Notes: generated by a model not told the origin, from the letters alone. A stretch of 40,650 bases of DNA from Candidatus Eisenbacteria bacterium (GCA_016930695.1 JAFGGD010000028.1:1-40650), one strand, 5' to 3'. Shown: positions 1 through 6,915, counted from the stretch's first letter. Made by a program: numbers and translations.

Positions 1-121
1 GCGAGTCGAGACGGCCCCGAGAGGGAGCCCGGCGGCGGAAGGGAGGTCGCCCGCCCCTTCTCCTCGAAGGATCACGCCGTCCGTCCGAAGAGGAGGCGGA
101 GAGGATAGCGGGTGAGGTTTA

Positions 122-169
122 GGGTGAGGGTGCCTTTCCTTCCATCCCCGGTCTCCCTTCGGGGCACGG
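122..169. repeat. Interspersed intergenic repeat, left copy
   Basis: Two blocks, GGGTGAGGGTGCCTTT (122-137) and CCTTCCATCCCCGG followed by CTCCCTTCGGGGCACGG (138-169), recur near the right end of the window at 40424-40505. The second block is present again at 40587-40608. Nothing here resembles a gene. The 1-121 stretch before it contains short open frames ending at about 106-120, but none can be assigned to a gene with confidence. Confidence 0.75.
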
Positions 170-177
170 AGTGCATT

Positions 178-199
178 CCTCTCCCGCTTGCGGGAGAGG
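178..199 (-). terminator. Perfect 10-bp inverted repeat downstream of bshB1
   Basis: CCTCTCCCGC (178-187), a TT loop and GCGGGAGAGG (190-199) form a perfect hairpin 17 bp beyond the bshB1 stop on the minus strand. There is no U-tract, so it could equally be part of the neighbouring interspersed repeat, where palindromes of this type are common. Confidence 0.4.
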
Positions 200-216
200 C
201 TGGGAGCACCGCTTGC

Positions 217-930
217 TTATAGAGACCGCCCCTCGACGGCGAGAAGAGTGCGGACGAGAAGGGGGCTTTCCGTGCGGTAGGGCTCGCCGAAGGGGACCTG
301 AACGAGGGCGCCGTATGCGCGGCAACGGAAGGTGATCTGCTCGAACAGGTCGTCTTTTCCGTTGGAAAGGATGTCCCCCGCCTCGAGAGCTCCTTCGAAC
401 TGAGAGCGGTAGGCGCGGATCGCCCGCATTTTCGTTTCGAAAACGCCGGTGATGTCCAACAAGAGGTTCGGGGGGACGTTCTGAAAGGAGACCGCCTCCA
501 GAATGCGGCGGGGCCTGTGAGGGGCGCCGCTCCCGAGACGGGCCAGGCCGGCGGAGTACGCCGCCGCGCGGGAAAGATCCGCGGCGGCGTGATGATCCGG
601 GTTGCGGCCGCCGCGGTGCTGGATCAGCAGCGTGTCCGGTCGAAGGGCTCGGATCCTCTCCGCCAAACGCATGCGGCTTTCCCGGTCCGCTTCGATTCCT
701 CCGTCCGGAAGACCGAGATTTTCCCTGTGGACGAGGCCCAGAATCGCCGCGGCCTCCTCCGCCTCCTTCGCCCGCGAGGAGGCGCTCCCCCGCGTTCCCG
801 ACTCCCCGGCGGCGAGGTCGATCACGCCGGCGCGCATGCCGTCGAATGCCGCCGCGGCGAGCGCCCCTCCCATGAGAAGCTCCGCGTCGTCCGGATGGGC
901 GGCCACGGCGAGCAGGTGTAGAGGCTCCAT
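217..930 (-). CDS. bshB1: Bacillithiol biosynthesis deacetylase BshB1
   Basis: This is a 237-residue cytoplasmic zinc-dependent LmbE/PIG-L family deacetylase. In bacillithiol synthesis such enzymes remove the acetyl group from GlcNAc-malate to give GlcN-malate. The N-terminus has the zinc-binding motif AHPDDAE (residues 11-17). The distal HHAAAD stretch (near residue 112) supplies the third metal ligand. The C-terminal YRSQFE stretch is typical of BshB1 rather than of mycothiol or antibiotic deacetylases. Length matches the family. The ATG at 930 is preceded by a purine-rich GAGGGAG. The gene stands alone and is divergent from the ParA operon. No BshA or BshC is visible nearby. BshB1 is the best call; a general LmbE deacetylase is the alternative. 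Confidence 0.88.
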   Translation of the reverse strand: MEPLHLLAVAAHPDDAELLMGGALAAAAFDGMRAGVIDLAAGESGTRGSASSRAKEAEEAAAILGLVHRENLGLPDGGIEADRESRMRLAERIRALRPDTLLIQHRGGRNPDHHAAADLSRAAAYSAGLARLGSGAPHRPRRILEAVSFQNVPPNLLLDITGVFETKMRAIRAYRSQFEGALEAGDILSNGKDDLFEQITFRCRAYGALVQVPFGEPYRTESPLLVRTLLAVEGRSL

Positions 931-953
931 CTCCCTCGATTCCTCCCGAAGCG

Positions 954-982
954 AGGCTATCCCCTCGGCGCGGCTCCGTCAA
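954..982 (-). promoter_or_regulatory. Sigma-70-type promoter of bshB1
   Basis: Read on the minus strand: TTGACG (complement of 977-982), a 17-nt spacer, then TAGCCT (complement of 954-959). The -35 is near consensus and the -10 is moderate. Transcription would start roughly 15-20 nt upstream of the bshB1 ATG. Confidence 0.55.
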
Positions 983-1043
983 GGAGGAGGCGCCATCGCG
1001 CGGCTTTCGGTTCATTTAGTTCATGTCATAAGCGATTAGGAGG

Positions 1044-1063
1044 CGCTCCCCGGAGCGTTTTTT
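1044..1063 (+). terminator. Plus-strand terminator-like hairpin with no upstream plus-strand gene
   Basis: CGCTCC-CC-GGAGCG (1044-1057) is followed by six T residues (1058-1063), a compact Rho-independent terminator shape. It lies immediately before the parA promoter. The nearest upstream gene is bshB1 on the other strand, so its substrate transcript is unknown. Confidence 0.55.
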
Positions 1064-1065
1064 GC

Positions 1066-1095
1066 TTGACTTTCGTGATTGCGTGTTAATAGTTT
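1066..1095 (+). promoter_or_regulatory. Putative promoter of the ParA-CBM operon
   Basis: TTGACT at 1066-1071 is followed by an A+T-rich stretch, TTAATAGTTT, whose best -10 is TAGTTT (1090-1095, 18-nt spacer) or TAATAG (1087-1092, 15-nt spacer). It is the only AT-rich, promoter-like stretch ahead of the operon and leaves a leader of about 200 nt. Confidence 0.5.
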
Positions 1096-1101
1096 GGCGT
1101 G

Positions 1102-1114
1102 ACGCAAGTTGCGT
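1102..1114. promoter_or_regulatory. 13-bp perfect palindrome at the expected transcription start (candidate operator)
   Basis: ACGCAA-G-TTGCGT is a perfect 6+1+6 inverted repeat at the predicted +1 of the parA promoter, a usual place for a repressor site. It does not match the canonical parS sequence. An autoregulatory operator is an inference. Confidence 0.4.
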
Positions 1115-1197
1115 TGTGAATGGACCGGGGAATCGACGGCGGAGGGAGGCGCACATGCTCGGTCTCCGCTCGGGAACGGCCTTTCGGGCCGGATAAC

Positions 1198-1235
1198 CGG
1201 GGATGGGGGTGCGGGTATCTCTTTCCCCGTTTTTT
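1198..1235 (+). terminator. Possible attenuator in the parA leader
   Basis: CGGGGA (1198-1203) can pair with TCCCCG (1224-1229), followed by six T residues (1230-1235). The loop is long (20 nt), so the terminator is weak by inspection. It lies between the promoter and the ParA start and could attenuate the operon. Confidence 0.3.
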
Positions 1236-1299
1236 CTTGCCCGGCAGGGGCGCGATTTCGGGCGGTTCGATCCTGTGACTCGCCGTGGAGGAGGCAGGG

Positions 1300-2385
1300 A
1301 TGAACGTTATCTGTATCGCCAATCAGAAGGGGGGATGCGGCAAGACGACGACGGCGGTCAACCTCGCCTGGGCGTTCGCCGAGCTGAATCTCTCCGTGCT
1401 TCTCGTCGACATGGATCCTCAGGGCCATTCCTCTCTCGCGTACGGCTATGACACGGATCTGCTGGACCGCACGATCCGCGACACGCTGACGAGGCCCGGG
1501 CGGCGCTTGCCGGAAGTGCTTCTTCCCTTCTCGGACAACCTGGACTTGGCGCCGGCCAATCTGGCCCTCGCCTCGCTCGAACAGGAACTCGCCGGGGAAC
1601 CCGAGCGGGAGAAACGGCTGCAGATCGCGCTCTCCACGGCGACCCGGACATACGACCGGGTCGTCATCGACTGCCCGCCCAACCTCGGTTTTCTGACCAT
1701 CAACGCCCTGGTCGCCTCGGACGAGGCGATCATTCCGATCGAAAGTTCCAGCTTCTCCCTGCAAGGATTGGAGCGGCTGCTCGACACGGTGGAGATGGTG
1801 GAACGCAACACGGGGCGGCGGATCCTCTGCCGCGCCCTGGCGAACGTATACGACGGGCGCACCCGCTATGCCCGGCGGTTCCAGCGCGAATTGCAGGACC
1901 GGTTCATGGACCGCCTCCTCGAGACGTCGATCCGGCAGTCGGTGATCGTCAAGGACGCCGCCGCCCGTGGTCTTCCCGTGGGGCGCACCCACACCCACAG
2001 CAAGGTCCATCACGATTACCTCGCCCTCGCCACGGAGATCCTGGAGAGCACGCCGGTGGTGGAGGTGGAGGACCTGCCTGTTTGGGAGGAGAAGCTTTTC
2101 GGCCCCGCGGTGCGCGGCGACGAGGTGATTTTTCGTCTCGAGGCTCCGCACGCGCGAGAGGTGCGGGTGGCGGGCGAATGGAACGGTTGGAATCCGGATG
2201 AAGGCGTGATGACGCAGGACCCGATCAGCGGCGTGTGGATTCTTCGTGCGAGGATTCCGGAGGGGCGCCACCAATACCGGTTCATCGTGGACGGGGCTTG
2301 GATCGAGGACCCGGAGAACGAAGACCACGATTTCGGCGCCGAGGGGTTCCGGAATTCGGTGGTCCAAATCGAAGAGGTCGGATGA
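1300..2385 (+). CDS. ParA/MinD-type ATPase fused to a C-terminal AMPK-beta/CBM48-like domain
   Basis: This 361-residue protein has two parts. Residues 1-265 form a ParA-family ATPase with deviant Walker A QKGGCGKTT (9-17), the DMDPQGHS motif (37-44) and Walker B VVIDCPP (about 122-128). ParA proteins dimerise on ATP, bind DNA or membrane, and position plasmids, chromosomes or protein cargo. Residues 268-361 read as an immunoglobulin-like E-set domain of the AMPK-beta/CBM48 glycogen-binding type: VAGEWNGWNP, then a GVWILRARIPEG-like strand and YRFIVDG. A GTG at 1285 is in frame, but the ATG at 1300 has GGAGGAGG five bases upstream and begins exactly at the ParA N-terminus. The stop overlaps the next start (ATGA). 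No ParB or parS is visible. The cargo role is inference; the domains are clear. Confidence 0.85.
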   Translation: MNVICIANQKGGCGKTTTAVNLAWAFAELNLSVLLVDMDPQGHSSLAYGYDTDLLDRTIRDTLTRPGRRLPEVLLPFSDNLDLAPANLALASLEQELAGEPEREKRLQIALSTATRTYDRVVIDCPPNLGFLTINALVASDEAIIPIESSSFSLQGLERLLDTVEMVERNTGRRILCRALANVYDGRTRYARRFQRELQDRFMDRLLETSIRQSVIVKDAAARGLPVGRTHTHSKVHHDYLALATEILESTPVVEVEDLPVWEEKLFGPAVRGDEVIFRLEAPHAREVRVAGEWNGWNPDEGVMTQDPISGVWILRARIPEGRHQYRFIVDGAWIEDPENEDHDFGAEGFRNSVVQIEEVG

Positions 2386-3107
2386 CGGGGGAGACGAACG
2401 CCGACGCGAAGGACGGCGGACGGAGGGGCCGGATGGAACGGCTCTCGCGTATCTACTTCTCCGAAAGCGGGGCGGCGGCGGAGGGGGGGGAATCCCCGCC
2501 GGCGCCGGTCGCATTCGTCCCCGTCCTGAACGGAGCGGGAAACGGCGGGGAAGTCGCCGTCGAATCGATCCGCCGCTGCCTGGATCGAGAGGGAGTCTCC
2601 TCCCTGCTCGCCGATTTCGACGGAGAGGCGTACCGCCTCCGCGGCGGAAACGGTACCGGCCTGGACGGCCCCGCGCTTCTCGACCGCCTGCGCGCCGAGA
2701 GCGACCTCGCCGTGTTCTTCCTGATCCTTTCCGCCGAGCCGGAGGAGCGGGGCCTTCGCCTCCTCTGCCGGGGGGATATATCGCTGTTGCTCGTCGACAG
2801 CGAGGTGCCCTCACTCAAGGCCGCCTATCTTGTTCTGAAACGCCTGAACGCCATCGAACGGGGAACCATGCCCGCCCTTCTTTCCGTGAGCCCCCGACGG
2901 AGCGCCTGGGACGGTCTGGCGCACCGGCGGCTCGCCGAGGCGGCGGAGCGTTTTCTCCATCGGCGCGTCGCGGTTTGGGACGCCGAGGGACCGGATCGCA
3001 CCGCCGCGCGCATCGCCGACGGTCTCCGGCGGATGCGGTCCCGCAAGGAGAGAGGGGTGGACCCCCTTCTCCGCCGTATCGCCCCCCTGGTCGAGGGGGA
3101 TGATTGA
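2382..3107 (+). CDS. Degenerate ParA/FlhG-like protein, function unknown
   Basis: This 241-residue protein starts within the parA stop (ATGA overlap), implying translational coupling. I do not recognise a characterised family. After a low-complexity N-terminus, AFVPVLNGAGNGGEVAVESI stands where a ParA/FlhG protein would have strand 1 and Walker A, but the Lys/Thr signature is absent. LLADFD resembles the Walker A' strand. The stretch LLVDSEVPSLKAAYLVLKRL resembles the MinD/FlhG segment that follows Walker B ('P...T..DAY..IK'). I therefore infer a ParA-fold pseudo-ATPase that could pair with the upstream ATPase. The fold assignment rests on spacing and hydrophobic pattern only. Confidence 0.6.
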   Translation: MTGETNADAKDGGRRGRMERLSRIYFSESGAAAEGGESPPAPVAFVPVLNGAGNGGEVAVESIRRCLDREGVSSLLADFDGEAYRLRGGNGTGLDGPALLDRLRAESDLAVFFLILSAEPEERGLRLLCRGDISLLLVDSEVPSLKAAYLVLKRLNAIERGTMPALLSVSPRRSAWDGLAHRRLAEAAERFLHRRVAVWDAEGPDRTAARIADGLRRMRSRKERGVDPLLRRIAPLVEGDD

Positions 3108-3691
3108 GGAAGAAGTCTTTGGGATTCGAAACGTTCATCGTGGCCGGCGAGGAGAGGATCGATCCGATCGCCTGGGCGGAGGAGAATCCCTCCCTCCTCG
3201 GCGAGGGTTTTCGATCGCTCTCCCGGCGCGTTCCCCTTCCCGGCGGGGACGTGATTCCCCTGCTCGGGGTGGAGGGCGGAGGCGCGCCGGCGGTGGTGAT
3301 CGCCGTCGAGAACGAATCGGAGGCCTTTCTCCGCTTGGGGAGGGCGATCGCCTTTTTAAGGGAAAGGTCCGAATGGCTGCGGGAAGCCTTTCCGGACCGC
3401 GGCCTTCGCGAGGGGGCGCCGCCGCGCCCTTTCTTGATCGCCGCCGGATTCTCCCCTTCGTTCCGTGAGACGCTGGGGGCGGTGTTCGGCGACCGCCCCG
3501 TTCTCCTCGTTCTGCGCGCCCTGACCGGCGCCGATGGGCGGCGGCTACTCTTCTTGGAGCGTGCCGCCGGCGGAGACGGCGGGGCGCCCGGCCGGGCGCA
3601 ACCCGGCGATCTGACGGCGGAAGAGAGAGCATTCTTCCGCCGTCTGGAGGAGGAGCGCGATTCGCTCCTTCACCGGGAGGGAGTGGGATGA
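3104..3691 (+). CDS. Conserved-looking cytosolic protein, possible PD-(D/E)XK/NucS-like fold
   Basis: The 195-residue product has no signal peptide or membrane segment. The start is a TTG overlapping the preceding stop (TTGA); no better start lies in frame. Function is not recognised. The order 'GGDVIPLLGVEGGGAPAVVI', then AVEN, a helix of FLRERSEWL type, and alternating hydrophobic strands (FLIAAGF, VLLVLRAL) resembles endonuclease NucS-like/DUF91 proteins. In those, an Asp precedes a strand carrying E-x-K. Here the E-x-K is AVEN, so catalysis would be lost. The C-terminus is charged and helical. Tight coupling to the ParA-like genes suggests a shared complex. The nuclease-fold idea is low confidence. 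Confidence 0.55.
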   Translation: MRKKSLGFETFIVAGEERIDPIAWAEENPSLLGEGFRSLSRRVPLPGGDVIPLLGVEGGGAPAVVIAVENESEAFLRLGRAIAFLRERSEWLREAFPDRGLREGAPPRPFLIAAGFSPSFRETLGAVFGDRPVLLVLRALTGADGRRLLFLERAAGGDGGAPGRAQPGDLTAEERAFFRRLEEERDSLLHREGVG

Positions 3692-3921
3692 TTTGGATCT
3701 GGCTCGTCCTACTTGCGGCCATCTACGTGGTGGTGGCTATCGTCGTCGGTAAGATGTGCGCCATCAACTCCCGCTGGGAAAAGAGCGTGGACGGCGTGGA
3801 GCCGGGATCTTCGGTGAACGGTCTCGGTTCCCGCGGATCCCTGATCGCGAAGAGGGAATTCGATCTGCTCCCCGCCGAGGGGATCGACGGGCAGGGGGGC
3901 GCGGCCTCGGAAAAGAGGTGA
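3688..3921 (+). CDS. Small single-pass membrane protein, copy 1 (CAxNxxWEK family)
   Basis: This 77-residue protein is coupled to the preceding gene by an ATGA overlap and preceded by GGGAGGGAG. One N-terminal transmembrane helix (about residues 3-22) is followed at once by KMCAINSRWEK (22-32). A polar, poorly conserved tail follows. A second protein with the same arrangement is encoded at 6623-6826, where the motif reads RLCAVNAGWEK. The tail should be cytoplasmic if the positive-inside rule holds. It may anchor the ParA-like proteins to the membrane; that is inference from operon position only. Confidence 0.7.
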   Translation: MIWIWLVLLAAIYVVVAIVVGKMCAINSRWEKSVDGVEPGSSVNGLGSRGSLIAKREFDLLPAEGIDGQGGAASEKR

Positions 3922-4058
3922 CGCGGGTCCGCCGACCTCCCCTGTTCTCCGCGCGATTTCCCCGATCCCCCGGCCGCAACCCGCGTTCTCTCCCCCGGAC
4001 ATCGCCGCGCCGCCCTTCCCCGCCCGCCATCGCCGGACCGGTCTTCGACCGCGCGCCC

Positions 4059-4088
4059 TTGGACGTGCGGGAGGCGCTCGGCTAGAAT
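4059..4088 (+). promoter_or_regulatory. Promoter of the glycosyltransferase gene
   Basis: TTGGAC (4059-4064), an 18-nt spacer and TAGAAT (4083-4088). The -10 matches other promoters in the window. Predicted transcription start is at about 4095, which decides the start codon of the gene below. Confidence 0.55.
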
Positions 4089-4124
4089 GGAGGGGTGTCC
4101 ATCCCTTCTCGAGGAGCGGTCCCT

Positions 4125-6251
4125 TTGAAGCGTCTTCTCCGGAATCCGGTTTTCCTCTGCCTCGCCGTGACAGCCCTCGCGGCGGTCCTCCGCTTTCACG
4201 ACTTGGGCTGGGGTTTCCCCGATATTTACGAAGAGGGGACGGTGGTCCGGAAAGCCTGGGGGTTCTGGGCTTGGGACCGGGACGGTTTTGACTTCAACCC
4301 CCGCTTCTTCAACTATCCGACTTTGTATTTCTACGTGCAGTTCGGCGCCCAGGCGGCGATCCGCGCCTGGGGAGAGGTCACAGGCGCGCTCCCCGACGCG
4401 GAGGCGTTCCGCGCCGCGTATTATCTTCACCCCGGACTCTTCTACGGGACCGGTCGAGCGGTCACGGCCCTTCTCGGATCGGCGACCGTGACGCTCCTCT
4501 TCCTGATCGGATGGCGGATCGGCGGGGCGCGGGTCGCCGTCCCCGCGGCGCTCTTCCTCGCCCTTCACGCGCTCCACGTTCACAAGTCGCGCTTCGTCGA
4601 GGTGGACGTGGCGATGACTTTTTTCGTCGCACTATCCTCCTGGGCGTCGCTCCGATATTTGCGGGAAGGCCGTCTCAGGGACGGAATCGTCGCGGGCGCG
4701 GCGGCGGGGCTCGCCGCGGCGACCAAGTACCCGGCGGCGGTATTTTTAATCCAACCGGTGTGGGCATGGGCGCTCCGCCGGGAGAGGGGGAGCGCCGCCG
4801 TCCCGGTTCTGGCCGTCACTACGGCCGGTGCCGCTTTTCTTCTCGCGAGTCCTTACGTGCTCCTCGACTGGCCCGGATTTCTGCGCGATTTCGGCGCGGA
4901 GAGGCTCCACATGCGCGCCGGGCACTTCGGCGGCGTCGCCGGAGGATTCCTCGGCGCGGCGCGTCACTTCACCGGCGGATTCGAGCCCCCGCTGGCGTTG
5001 GTCGCCGCGGCCGGCGCGGTTCTGGCCGCCGTGCGTCCGCGCGGAGACGAGCGGCTCTTCTGGCCCGCGCCGTTCCTGCTCTTCCTCTTGCTCGCCCTCT
5101 CCCGGATGCAGGCGCCGCACTATCCGTTGCCGGCCGCGCCCGCCCTCGCCCTGCTCGCCGCGGTGGCGTTGGACAGGGCTTTTTCGGGAGGGAAGGGGCG
5201 GAGGCGCCTCCTCGTGGCGGCGACGATCCTGCTCCTGATCCTTCCCGCCCGGAGGATCACCGCCGAGGAGACGGCGCGGCGGAGGGGGGACACGCGTGCG
5301 CGTGCGCGGGAGTGGGTGGAACGGCACGTCCCCGCCGGCGCCCTCGTGCTCATGGAGCCGTACGGCCCACAACTTTTTACATCGGAAACGAGAGACCGGT
5401 ACGCGGGGGATTCCTCCTTCGCGGACATCCGGGAGCTTCTTCTCGATGGGACCTCCTCCCGCCCCTGGTACCGCGCCGTTACCCTCCCTTCCTTCTCCAT
5501 CGACGTGGACCGATCCGAGCGGTTCTACGAATTCACTCCCTATCAGTGGTTCGAATACGTCGTCCTCAGCGCCGACATCTACGAGCGATACCTGGGCGAT
5601 CCGGAGCGTTTTCCGGCGCAGAATCGTTTCTATCGCCTGGTGAAGGAACGCTACGACCTGGCCGCGCGATTCGACCCGGAGGGGGGTACCGGTCCGACGA
5701 TTCTCGTCTACCGTCCGTCCGCCCCTCCTCCGTCTCCCCTGGAGGTTCGCCTGGGGGAGGGGGCGTCCCGGGACGAGCGTTGCCTTCTCTTTCTGCGAAG
5801 CGTGGGGAAACTGTACGAGGAGAGGGGATGGGCCGATCCGGCGCTCCGGGTGTACGAGGCGATTCTGCGCGAGCGGCCGGATGATCCGGAAGTCCTCTTC
5901 TATCTGGGGTTTCTGCTGGGAGGGTCGGGGGATCCGGAGGGGGGGATCGTCTATTTGCGGCGGAGCCTCGATGTGGATCCCGCGAACCGCCAGGTTCGGA
6001 TGAATCTCGGGGTTCTCCTCTGTATGGCAGGCCGGCTCGACGAGGGAATCGCCCTCTTTCATGCCATGCTCGGGGAGAGGGAGGCGGACCCGGAGGTGCA
6101 CGGAAACCTCGCTTCGGCGCTCCTCTCCGCGGGGGACGGCGCGGGCGCGGAACGCCATTTCCGTCGTTTTCTGGAGATTGCGCCCTCTCACCCGCGGGCC
6201 GCGGAGATCCGCCGTTTCCTTCGGGAGCGCGCGCAAGGGTCTCCCCGGTAA
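4125..6251 (+). CDS. Polytopic membrane glycosyltransferase (GT39/ArnT-like) with C-terminal TPR repeats
   Basis: This protein of about 708 residues has an N-terminal half with many hydrophobic segments and the layout of dolichyl/undecaprenyl-phosphate-sugar mannosyltransferase-like (PMT_2/GT39) enzymes. The first periplasmic loop carries acidic residues (IYEEGT), and a second acidic site is HKSRFVEVD. Such enzymes transfer a sugar from a lipid carrier to protein or lipid on the outer face of the inner membrane. After a soluble domain, the last 150 residues form about four TPR units. A GTG at 4095 is in frame but coincides with the predicted transcription start. The TTG at 4125 has GAGGAG eight bases upstream and is preferred. 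The acceptor is unknown. Confidence 0.75.
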   Translation: MKRLLRNPVFLCLAVTALAAVLRFHDLGWGFPDIYEEGTVVRKAWGFWAWDRDGFDFNPRFFNYPTLYFYVQFGAQAAIRAWGEVTGALPDAEAFRAAYYLHPGLFYGTGRAVTALLGSATVTLLFLIGWRIGGARVAVPAALFLALHALHVHKSRFVEVDVAMTFFVALSSWASLRYLREGRLRDGIVAGAAAGLAAATKYPAAVFLIQPVWAWALRRERGSAAVPVLAVTTAGAAFLLASPYVLLDWPGFLRDFGAERLHMRAGHFGGVAGGFLGAARHFTGGFEPPLALVAAAGAVLAAVRPRGDERLFWPAPFLLFLLLALSRMQAPHYPLPAAPALALLAAVALDRAFSGGKGRRRLLVAATILLLILPARRITAEETARRRGDTRARAREWVERHVPAGALVLMEPYGPQLFTSETRDRYAGDSSFADIRELLLDGTSSRPWYRAVTLPSFSIDVDRSERFYEFTPYQWFEYVVLSADIYERYLGDPERFPAQNRFYRLVKERYDLAARFDPEGGTGPTILVYRPSAPPPSPLEVRLGEGASRDERCLLFLRSVGKLYEERGWADPALRVYEAILRERPDDPEVLFYLGFLLGGSGDPEGGIVYLRRSLDVDPANRQVRMNLGVLLCMAGRLDEGIALFHAMLGEREADPEVHGNLASALLSAGDGAGAERHFRRFLEIAPSHPRAAEIRRFLRERAQGSPR

Positions 6252-6299
6252 CATGTTCGCCGTACCTCCCCAAAGCCGCTCGCCATGGGAGAACGAATC

Positions 6300-6308
6300 T
6301 GCTATACT
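6300..6308 (+). promoter_or_regulatory. Extended -10 promoter ahead of the structured leader
   Basis: TGC-TATACT (6300-6308) is an extended -10 element (TGnTATAAT type) without a clear -35, compatible with extended -10 promoters. Transcription would start near 6315 and run through about 300 nt of non-coding sequence before the next gene. Confidence 0.4.
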
Positions 6309-6314
6309 AGAGAC

Positions 6315-6600
6315 ACTAAGGCCGACGCCCACTCGAATATCATCCCCTTTTCCGACCGAATCGGTTTCGCCCTCTCGTCCCCTCTTTTGTTGAGCGGAGA
6401 GAGCGGGAGCCTCATGCGCGCGGTCGGGAGCTTCGGGATCGAACCGCGAAGAAGCTGTCCGCGTTCCCCGCTTGATCATTCGGTGGCAGGTTCCCCCTGC
6501 CCTTACGGGTCCGTCCCCGCGCCTTCCTTCGCGCCGGGGCGGAGTCCGGAGCGAGGAGGGGGAAACCCTTCCGCCCCGTCACATGAAACCTTCCGGACAG
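6315..6600 (+). ncRNA. Structured leader or independent small RNA, class unknown
   Basis: This 370-nt gap holds no credible coding region. Its 3' half folds strongly. GGTTCCCCCT (6489-6498) pairs with AGGGGGAAACC (6557-6567, one bulged A). Inside, CCCCGCGC (6515-6522) pairs with GCGC-C-GGGG (6531-6539). A CCC-TTAC-GGG mini-hairpin lies between them. An 11-bp palindrome, ACCGAATCGGT, lies at 6355-6365. I compared it mentally with 6S, SRP, RNase P and tmRNA signatures and found no convincing match. It is either a long mRNA leader of the next gene or a separate RNA. Confidence 0.35.
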
Positions 6601-6622
6601 AAAGGAGAGCGGCGTAAATGAC

Positions 6623-6826
6623 ATGAAAGTGACGATTATCATTTTGGTCCTCGGCGTCTATCTTGTTCTGGCTTTTGTGATTGCGCGTCTCTGCGCCGTG
6701 AACGCCGGATGGGAGAAGATCGCCAGGGTAATCCCGGGCAACGGAGAACGCGGCCGGAACGGTTTGGAAAACGGTTCGGCCGGTCCGGAAGCCGATTTCC
6801 CGGGCGCGGCGAAAACGCACAGCTAG
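6623..6826 (+). CDS. Small single-pass membrane protein, copy 2 (CAxNxxWEK family)
   Basis: The 67-residue protein has a hydrophobic helix (residues 3-21) followed directly by RLCAVNAGWEK. Position by position, the segment Y-(V/L)-V-(V/L)-A-(I/F)-V through WEK matches the product of 3688-3921, while the tails differ. AAGGAG lies at 6602-6607, a little far (15 nt) from the ATG. An earlier ATG at 6618 runs into a stop after two codons. Unlike copy 1 it is not coupled to a ParA-type gene but has its own promoter and structured leader. Function is unknown; duplication and motif conservation argue that it is real. Confidence 0.7.
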   Translation: MKVTIIILVLGVYLVLAFVIARLCAVNAGWEKIARVIPGNGERGRNGLENGSAGPEADFPGAAKTHS

Positions 6827-6915
6827 GAGGTGTTCCCGGAATCTTGCTAACGCTTTGTTTTTGAGTCGATAAGGACTGATCGGACCCCGGCCGGACCGGT
6901 CGGGCACATAGGCGC

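Noticed and set aside
119-1015. Minus-strand Arg/Pro-rich frame overlapping bshB1
   Set aside because: Low-complexity shadow frame. bshB1 in another frame of the same strand has family motifs.
1102-1114. Canonical parS site
   Set aside because: ACGCAAGTTGCGT does not match the TGTTTCACGTGAAACA-type consensus, and no ParB gene is adjacent.
6315-6600. 6S RNA, SRP RNA, RNase P or tmRNA
   Set aside because: Checked for the SRP domain IV tip, RNase P GAGGAAAGTCC and tmRNA tRNA-like ends; none is found. The hairpin with internal loops resembles 6S only superficially.
6864-6872. Fourth sigma-28-like site (GTCGATAA)
   Set aside because: No TCAAG/TAAA element lies at the same spacing as in the other three sites.
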